A stretch of 10,050 nucleotides of DNA, taken from the NCBI GenBank assembly GCA_002291495.1, contig DBAE01000156.1, positions 55,100-65,149 on the forward strand. The letters run 5' to 3'. The first letter of the stretch is position 1. Each line of letters begins with the position of its first letter. Positions 5,625 to 10,050 of this stretch are shown piece by piece. Source of the stretch: Bacteriovoracaceae bacterium UBA1018. GTDB taxonomy: Bacteria > Bdellovibrionota > UBA1018. The position numbers were made by a program, and so were the translations under genes. The notes under the pieces were generated by a model. It made no database searches. It was not told the origin of the DNA and worked only from the letters and a program-made list of their open reading frames with translations.

Positions 5625-6230
5625 ATGCCTTTATCTCTGCCTCAATACACATTTGAAGCCTTTTTATTTGATTGTGACGGTACGATTGCTGATTCCATGC
5701 CGCTTCACTATCAAGCCTGGACGGATGCTCTCAATTTATGGAACTGCCCCTTCAGTGAAGAGCTGTTTTATGCTTGGGCAGGACGCCCTACTCCGACCAT
5801 CGTCGAGATGCTCAACGAAAAGTATCGACTGACAATGCCGCCTCAAAAAGTGACGGAAATTAAGGAAGAGAACTACTTTAAACTCCTTCCCCAAATACAG
5901 CCAGTTCCAGAAGTCGTGGAACAAATTGACCTTCACTACGGCAAGATCCCTTTTGCCGTCGTATCCGGAAGCCCACGCGATTCAGTCATAAAGACCCTGA
6001 ACTACCTCAACCTGTCTCAGTACTTTGAATGTGTGATCGGCGCAGAGGACTACACCCATGGAAAACCTGCTCCTGACGCGTTCCTTTTAGCTGCTTCGCA
6101 TCTTCAGGTTCGACCTGAAGCATGCCTGGTTTTTGAAGATGCTGAGCTTGGAATTCAGGCCGCCAAAGCCGCTAAGATGCGGTGGGTTAAGATTGCTGCG
6201 CCATGGGAACGATCAAAGAAGACTAGCTGA
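5625..6230 (+). CDS. HAD-superfamily sugar-phosphate phosphatase, YqaB / beta-phosphoglucomutase type
   Basis: A haloacid-dehalogenase-fold hydrolase of 201 aa from the start chosen here. All four motifs are present (numbered from ATG 5625): motif I FDCDGTIADS with nucleophile D16 and acid/base D18; motif II VVSGSP with S114; motif III lysine in HGKPAPD (K147); motif IV VFEDAELGIQAA with E171 and D172 for Mg2+. A helical cap lies after motif I (about 25-95). The sequence after motif IV and HYQAW after motif I closely resemble Escherichia coli YqaB, a fructose-1-phosphate / 6-phosphogluconate phosphatase; beta-phosphoglucomutase is the other option. The exact substrate cannot be read. In-frame ATGs at 5586 and 5610 would add 13 or 5 residues, but none has a Shine-Dalgarno sequence. 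I prefer 5625 for its distance to motif I and the promoter position. Confidence 0.9.
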   Translation: MPLSLPQYTFEAFLFDCDGTIADSMPLHYQAWTDALNLWNCPFSEELFYAWAGRPTPTIVEMLNEKYRLTMPPQKVTEIKEENYFKLLPQIQPVPEVVEQIDLHYGKIPFAVVSGSPRDSVIKTLNYLNLSQYFECVIGAEDYTHGKPAPDAFLLAASHLQVRPEACLVFEDAELGIQAAKAAKMRWVKIAAPWERSKKTS

Positions 6231-6251
6231 CACTTTAACCATTTTATTCGA

Positions 6252-6279
6252 TTGAAGTTCGGAGGCTATTCCCTATACT
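6252..6279 (+). promoter_or_regulatory. Predicted promoter of the desaturase gene
   Basis: TTGAAG (6252-6257), a 16-bp spacer and TATACT (6274-6279) form the best promoter match in the window. The -10 ends 7 nt before the GTG start at 6287, so the mRNA should begin at or within a few bases of the start codon. GGAGG at 6261-6265 lies inside the spacer, 21 nt from the GTG, and would not be transcribed. Confidence 0.55.
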
Positions 6280-6286
6280 GAGATGC

Positions 6287-7246
6287 GTGAAGAATCAAAA
6301 TACCACTGACAATTTCATTTACGTTGAACATCCCGAACCCCATATTGGGCGCGCAAAACAGCTCCTGGCAAAGTATCCTGAATTACGAAAGCTTTTTGGC
6401 AATCGTCCAAGCACCGCATTTCATATTTTTGGTCTGGTAATCGCTCAGACGATTATCGCTTACTTCATGCGAGAGCAGAGCTGGTGGGTCATTCTTCTGG
6501 CCGCGTGGTTCGTAGGAGCTTTTATTAATCATGCGCTCTTTGTCATGATTCATGAGTGCACTCACAATCTCGTTTTAAAAGGAAGTGTCGGAAATCGCTG
6601 GATGGGCATGATCTCCAATTTCCCGATCGTCTTTCCGGCCGCAATGGGCTTCAGAACTTTTCATCTCTTGCATCACCGCCATCAAGGCGAGTTTGATCGA
6701 GATGCCGATCTAGCTGGCCCTAATGAAGCAAAGTTTGTTGGACAATGTTTCTTTCGAAAATCACTTTGGTTACTCAACTTCTGGTTCGTTGAAGGAGTTG
6801 TGCGCCCGGCTCGACTGAAAAAAGTTAAGCTCATCGACAAATGGACTATCCTCAATGTGATTGTTCAACTCGCCTACGTGTCTGTCATCGTTCTCGCGTT
6901 TGGATGGGTAGCGCTTGCGTATCTTTTTGCCTCGACCATTTTCTCAGTAGGTTTACACCCAGTCGGAGCACGATGGATTCAGGAACATTACGTCATCGTT
7001 CCGAATCAAGAAACCTATTCCTATTATGGGCCTATCAACAAGGTTTGCTACAATGTGGGGTACCACAACGAGCACCATGATTTGATGATGGTTCCTTGGT
7101 CTAAACTTCCTGAAGTCAAGAGAATGGCGCCTGAATTCTACGATACGCTTCATGCACATCAATCTTGGACAAAACTCCTGTTTCAGTTTTTATTTACTCC
7201 AAGCCTCAACCTTTACAGCCGCGTGACCCGACCTAGTCGAAGTTAA
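6287..7246 (+). CDS. Fatty acid desaturase of the sphingolipid delta-4 (dihydroceramide) desaturase family
   Basis: A 319-aa integral membrane di-iron desaturase. The histidine boxes are HECTHN (89-94), HLLHH with a following RH (126-132) and GYHNEHHD (258-265); HPVGARWIQEHY (224-235) adds two more conserved histidines. The whole protein follows animal DEGS1 as I remember it. The N-terminal EHPEPHIGRAKQLLAKYPEL matches the QPHADRRREILAKYPEI region, and ETYSYYGPIN, NVGYHNEHHD and the SWTKLLFQF end match the DEGS1 C-terminal part almost in register. Family members insert the 4,5-trans double bond into the long-chain base of dihydroceramide. In bacteria the substrate could be a sphingolipid or another acyl chain; no sphingolipid synthesis gene is in view. 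Four to six membrane helices are expected. The start is GTG: no in-frame ATG lies upstream, and an ATG at 6283 is out of frame. Confidence 0.92.
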   Translation: MKNQNTTDNFIYVEHPEPHIGRAKQLLAKYPELRKLFGNRPSTAFHIFGLVIAQTIIAYFMREQSWWVILLAAWFVGAFINHALFVMIHECTHNLVLKGSVGNRWMGMISNFPIVFPAAMGFRTFHLLHHRHQGEFDRDADLAGPNEAKFVGQCFFRKSLWLLNFWFVEGVVRPARLKKVKLIDKWTILNVIVQLAYVSVIVLAFGWVALAYLFASTIFSVGLHPVGARWIQEHYVIVPNQETYSYYGPINKVCYNVGYHNEHHDLMMVPWSKLPEVKRMAPEFYDTLHAHQSWTKLLFQFLFTPSLNLYSRVTRPSRS

Positions 7247-7248
7247 TC

Positions 7249-8655
7249 ATGCGTTTTGGATTCAATTTTGATCAAGCCCTAGCCCCACTCATATTTCTGG
7301 GTCTAGGGCTTTTTCTTTCAACCACTCCAGTTTGCGCGTCTCCATCTGACACTCCCACATCACTGATTCGTGCGGCACTCTTTGAAAGCACTCCTTCTGC
7401 TTTTGCGCCTTCCGACATCAGTGCCGAAGACTTCAGTTGGAGTTGGACATCAAAAGATCAGACTCATTCTCAGCCTCCTGCAAACATCCATGTTCAGATC
7501 AGTCCGCAGAGCCTTCAATGGGTACGTGTCAGTGAAGTATTGGTTATTCCACGAGCTAGGTTAATCATCACAGCTCCCGTTACTGCTGTTTCGGGGGGTC
7601 ATATTGACTACTTAGGTGTCACCTATCCATTCATGGCAGCAGGTCAGCAAAAGCTCTATATCGATCTGCCGATCGTGCTATTGCAGTCAGCGAATCATTC
7701 CGTCCGATTCAGTCTTAAAATTCGAGATGGTAAGAAACTGCAGTATCAACTGAAGATCAATTATCAGCCCAAACAATCCGAATTACGCAATTTAGTGATG
7801 GTTGATTCGAGCTGTTCTTCCTATCAGGTCGATGGGGAAATCAATCAATCCAAACAACCGAGCTGGGCTTACGTCGGATGCAGACTGATTCATGGTGAAG
7901 GCGCTGGCTATCGCCCAGCTCATCTCGAAATGCACATGATCTTAAGTGAGCCTAATTTGGGCAATAGCCTGATCATCAATCAGTCTGAGGTTGAAGCGAC
8001 GCAAGAAGGATTATGGGTCGTGCGTACGAAAGGGCCTAACTCAAAGATCACAGTTGAGTCCCCTTCACTTAAACTCAACTTGACCCACTCAGCACCTAGC
8101 ACTGTCAAATATGGTTTTTTTGGAGTGGGCTTAGGACCCTACCAATATACACAACACTCTCCCGGAACAGATATCAGTTCCGTCATCCCGCTGCTGACAA
8201 TCTACATGAGTTATTTTTTAACAGAGACGGTCAGTCTCGCGGCATTTAACGCCACCAATATCCATAAGCAGTTCTTAACCGATACGGGGATTTACTTAAG
8301 AACTGAGACCAATCGAATACTCGATCGTCGAGTCAGCCTCAGTCTGATGCTTGGAGCTCATGCAATTGCGTTCAAATGGGATGGAAAAACAACGACACGC
8401 TTTAGCGCTCCTCAAGGAGTGGAGGCACTCTTTCGAGATTTTTTGAAAACCAGCTATAACCTGAGCGCAGGAGCGTTTATTTATCCGCCGATTGCTAGCC
8501 GGTCTTACTATAACCTTTGGTTGCGTTGGGGTAAGGCGAGTTACTTCGCTGAATTTAACTATATCGGATTGCAAGAACCACTCGAGTTTGGCCAACGCTA
8601 TTACTCTAGAAGCGTTGGCCTCTCGTTTGGATTTCCGTTATTTCGATTTCTGTGA
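7249..8655 (+). CDS. Secreted hypothetical protein with barrel-like C-terminal domain
   Basis: A 468-aa exported protein of unknown family. Residues 1-30 form a signal peptide (core APLIFLGLGLFL, cleavage near PVCA before SPSD). The first 275 mature residues look like two or more beta-sandwich domains (VQISPQSLQWVRVSEVLVIP, LYIDLPIVLL, VRFSLKIRDG), with two nearby cysteines in the middle that could pair. From about residue 285 the sequence is glycine- and aromatic-rich with alternating strands (YGFFGVGLGPYQY, YNLWLRWGKASYFAEFNYIG, SVGLSFGFPLFRFL). That suggests an outer-membrane barrel of about 180 aa reaching the C-terminus. It begins 2 nt after the desaturase stop with no promoter or Shine-Dalgarno sequence visible, so translation is probably coupled. 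A terminator-shaped hairpin overlaps its signal-peptide codons. Confidence 0.82.
   Translation: MRFGFNFDQALAPLIFLGLGLFLSTTPVCASPSDTPTSLIRAALFESTPSAFAPSDISAEDFSWSWTSKDQTHSQPPANIHVQISPQSLQWVRVSEVLVIPRARLIITAPVTAVSGGHIDYLGVTYPFMAAGQQKLYIDLPIVLLQSANHSVRFSLKIRDGKKLQYQLKINYQPKQSELRNLVMVDSSCSSYQVDGEINQSKQPSWAYVGCRLIHGEGAGYRPAHLEMHMILSEPNLGNSLIINQSEVEATQEGLWVVRTKGPNSKITVESPSLKLNLTHSAPSTVKYGFFGVGLGPYQYTQHSPGTDISSVIPLLTIYMSYFLTETVSLAAFNATNIHKQFLTDTGIYLRTETNRILDRRVSLSLMLGAHAIAFKWDGKTTTRFSAPQGVEALFRDFLKTSYNLSAGAFIYPPIASRSYYNLWLRWGKASYFAEFNYIGLQEPLEFGQRYYSRSVGLSFGFPLFRFL
7274..7318 (+). terminator. Terminator-shaped hairpin inside the signal-peptide codons
   Basis: AAGCCCTAG (7274-7282) pairs perfectly with CTAGGGCTT (7303-7311). 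After one mismatch, CCC (7284-7286) pairs with GGG (7299-7301), leaving a 12-nt loop, and TTTTTCTTT follows. This is a classic intrinsic-terminator shape. It starts 28 bp after the desaturase stop but lies within codons 9-24 of the next gene. Translating ribosomes would mask it, so it may act as a conditional attenuator between the two genes. Confidence 0.6.
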
Positions 8656-8667
8656 AGAGTAGCTCTT
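8655..8667. terminator. Short dyad between two convergent stops
   Basis: AAGAG, a 3-nt loop and CTCTT form a 13-nt dyad that fills the gap between the stop codons at 8653-8655 (plus) and 8668-8666 (minus). The stem is only 5 bp and no clean T-tract follows, so it is at best a weak bidirectional terminator. Confidence 0.25.
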
Positions 8668-10050
8668 ATCTCTTCTTCTCTGGCTTATTTTCTGACTTCT
8701 TTTCTAGCGCCTTTTTCAGCTGATCTCCTAACGCCCCCCCGAAACTTCCTAATGAAGTGGAAGCAGGTGAAACAAAACTCTTCCAGTCATCTCGGTTCGG
8801 ATCTTGAGGTACGGTTAAGGAGATCCGTCTCTCTTCTCTTCGAACTTCGCCAATTTGCACGGTAACCGTCTCGCCTGGTTTCAGCTTTTCGTAGGGAAAC
8901 TCTGAATTTTCTGAAGCCTTCGATTTAGGCAAGAGTGCCGTCATCCCCTCTTCTAACTGGACAAAAATTCCGTAAGGCTCCCGTCGCTCTACTCTCCCAG
9001 TAACAATGGCCCCAACCGGATACTTTTGTAGAGCGAGCGCCCACGGATCCGAGCCAGCATCCTTTAGGGATAGAGAGATTCGCTTTGCACCAGCATTGAT
9101 TTCATTAATTTTTACAGCGATGCGATCGCCTTCTTTCACAAGCTCATCCGAGCGCATGACTCGTTTCGTATAACTCATTTCCGATAACGGAATCAGACCT
9201 TCTATCCCTGGAGATAATTCCACAAAGGCGCCAAACTTCATACAACGCGTCACTTTGCCTTCAACGATTTGTCCTTCTTTTAACGACGAAGGCATATGCT
9301 CCCAAGGTTCGGCTTGAGATTGTTTCATCGACAGAGAAATCTTGAGTCGACCCTCAACTGTTTCGGTCTTTAAGACTTTAACATGTACATCTTGACCCAT
9401 TTGAAGAACGTCATGCGGATTTTCCACTCGAGACCAACTGAGCTCAGAAATATGAATAAGTCCTTCAACCCCAGGCGCCACTTCCGCAAATGCGCCAAAC
9501 TTTTCAATCCGGGTAATCCGCGCGTTGACGATACTTCCTTCAGGATGTTCCTCTAAAAACGTACCTTGCGAGGCCCCTCGTTGCTCATCGAGATGTTTAC
9601 GTCGAGAAACGATGACATTTCGACCATCTTCATTAATCTGAGTGATCCTAAACTCAAACCGCTGGCCAATATACTCTTCCGGGGTTTCAATACGCTTCAC
9701 GTCCATTTGGCTGATGGGGCAGAATGCCAGTTTGCCGTGAACCGAAACTCGAAATCCACCTTTTACCACCTCAGCGACTCGTCCTTCGACAGGGAGCCTC
9801 ATCTTATAAGCGTCCTCAAGATCATCTGCTAAATTCTTTGAGGTAGGTTTTGGAGAAAGATAAACCTGTGTCCCTCGCACTTGGGTGACATAGAGATCCA
9901 GCACATCACCTACTTTGAGATCAAGCGCCCCTTCGGCACTAGCCAGATCACGCCGAGTAACTATACCGTCAGACGCCGTTCCAGTGGATACGAAAATCTC
10001 TTCTTTCCCGACCACAAGGACTTCAGCTTTTATTTTTTCTCCCACCGAGA
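8666..10050 (-). CDS. S1-domain RNA-binding protein (ribosomal protein S1-like), N-terminus cut by the window edge
   Basis: At least 461 codons encode five S1 (OB-fold) RNA-binding repeats. They lie at about residues 1-65 (degenerate), 83-152, 169-242, 257-328 and 344-412, counting from the GTG at 10045. Repeats three and four are the most canonical, with FGAFAEVAPGVEGLIHISELS and FGAFVELSPGIEGLIPLSEMS followed by VKVLK...RLKISLSMK-type ends. The C-terminal tail is polar and basic (KKALEKKSENKPEKKR). It resembles bacterial ribosomal protein S1, which helps load mRNA on the 30S subunit. The family's usual six repeats would leave one missing, so it may be rpsA or a second S1-like protein. The frame is open to base 10050. 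The GTG codon falls where S1 repeats have a conserved Val (VGEKIKAEV), so I treat it as internal and the gene as partial. Confidence 0.9.
   Translation of the reverse strand, partial: SVGEKIKAEVLVVGKEEIFVSTGTASDGIVTRRDLASAEGALDLKVGDVLDLYVTQVRGTQVYLSPKPTSKNLADDLEDAYKMRLPVEGRVAEVVKGGFRVSVHGKLAFCPISQMDVKRIETPEEYIGQRFEFRITQINEDGRNVIVSRRKHLDEQRGASQGTFLEEHPEGSIVNARITRIEKFGAFAEVAPGVEGLIHISELSWSRVENPHDVLQMGQDVHVKVLKTETVEGRLKISLSMKQSQAEPWEHMPSSLKEGQIVEGKVTRCMKFGAFVELSPGIEGLIPLSEMSYTKRVMRSDELVKEGDRIAVKINEINAGAKRISLSLKDAGSDPWALALQKYPVGAIVTGRVERREPYGIFVQLEEGMTALLPKSKASENSEFPYEKLKPGETVTVQIGEVRREERRISLTVPQDPNRDDWKSFVSPASTSLGSFGGALGDQLKKALEKKSENKPEKKR

Noticed and set aside
5569..5832. Plus-strand 87-aa frame at the HAD start
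   Set aside because: It overlaps the HAD phosphatase, whose motif I is intact in another frame. This product is Cys/Leu-rich with no motif.
6261..6265. GGAGG as ribosome site of the desaturase
   Set aside because: It is 21 nt from the GTG, lies inside the spacer of the best promoter, and no in-frame start occurs nearer to it apart from a CTG.
6283..6309. Eight-codon ATG frame (MREESKYH) overlapping the desaturase GTG
   Set aside because: It is out of frame with the desaturase and ends at once. The predicted transcript begins after the ATG.
8296..8595. Minus-strand 99-aa open frame opposite the secreted barrel-like protein
   Set aside because: It is antisense to a well-supported exported protein and has no start signal or recognisable fold.
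10043..10045. GTG as the true start of the S1 protein
   Set aside because: The frame stays open to the edge and the Val falls on a conserved position of the S1 repeat, so the codon is probably internal.
1..10050. Defence system, prophage, transposon, CRISPR or biosynthetic cluster
   Set aside because: I looked for repeats, transposase or integrase motifs, toxin-antitoxin pairs and nuclease or helicase motifs on both strands and found none.

Overview
The window looks like the chromosome of a mid-GC Gram-negative didermic bacterium. The best guess is a Bdellovibrio-like member of the Bdellovibrionota. This rests on protein style only: many secreted or outer-membrane proteins of unknown family, a lipoprotein with its signal peptidase, an S1-repeat protein in a delta/Bdellovibrio style, and a sphingolipid-desaturase-like enzyme. 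No rRNA or other taxonomic marker is present. Almost all of the window is coding, and no gene-free stretch exceeds 300 bp. No tRNA, rRNA, CRISPR, IS element or integration signature was seen.

Layout, left to right. (1) The signal-peptide end of a secreted protein runs off the left edge on the minus strand. (2) A small minus-strand protein (102 aa) with its own strong Shine-Dalgarno sequence lies just downstream of a LysR-type regulator. (3) The regulator is divergent from a 200-aa short-chain dehydrogenase-like protein. The 99-bp gap between them carries several ATTGT/ACAAT dyads that look like regulator operators. (4) A plus-strand series follows: a lipoprotein, a small putative outer-membrane barrel, and a signal peptidase II (lspA) with an extra C-terminal membrane and HAMP-like module. 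(5) A convergent minus-strand envelope protein overlaps the end of lspA by 14 bp. (6) A back-to-back promoter region drives that envelope protein one way and a YqaB-like HAD phosphatase the other. (7) A desaturase of the dihydroceramide (DEGS) family follows, then a secreted protein with a barrel-like C-terminus starting 2 nt after the desaturase stop. (8) A minus-strand multi-S1-domain RNA-binding protein is cut by the right edge.

How the parts fit. The theme is the cell envelope: LspA would mature lipoproteins such as the one encoded two genes upstream, several genes encode exported or outer-membrane proteins, and the desaturase probably changes membrane lipid. No sphingolipid backbone genes are visible, so the desaturase substrate is inferred from family resemblance only.

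Most notable observations: the DEGS-type desaturase in a bacterial context; the LspA fusion; a terminator-shaped hairpin inside the signal-peptide codons of the gene after the desaturase; and a recurring geometry in which a -10-like hexamer ends 6-7 nt before the start codon in six genes, predicting leaderless mRNAs. All family assignments come from reading motifs and remembered family sequences; no search was run.
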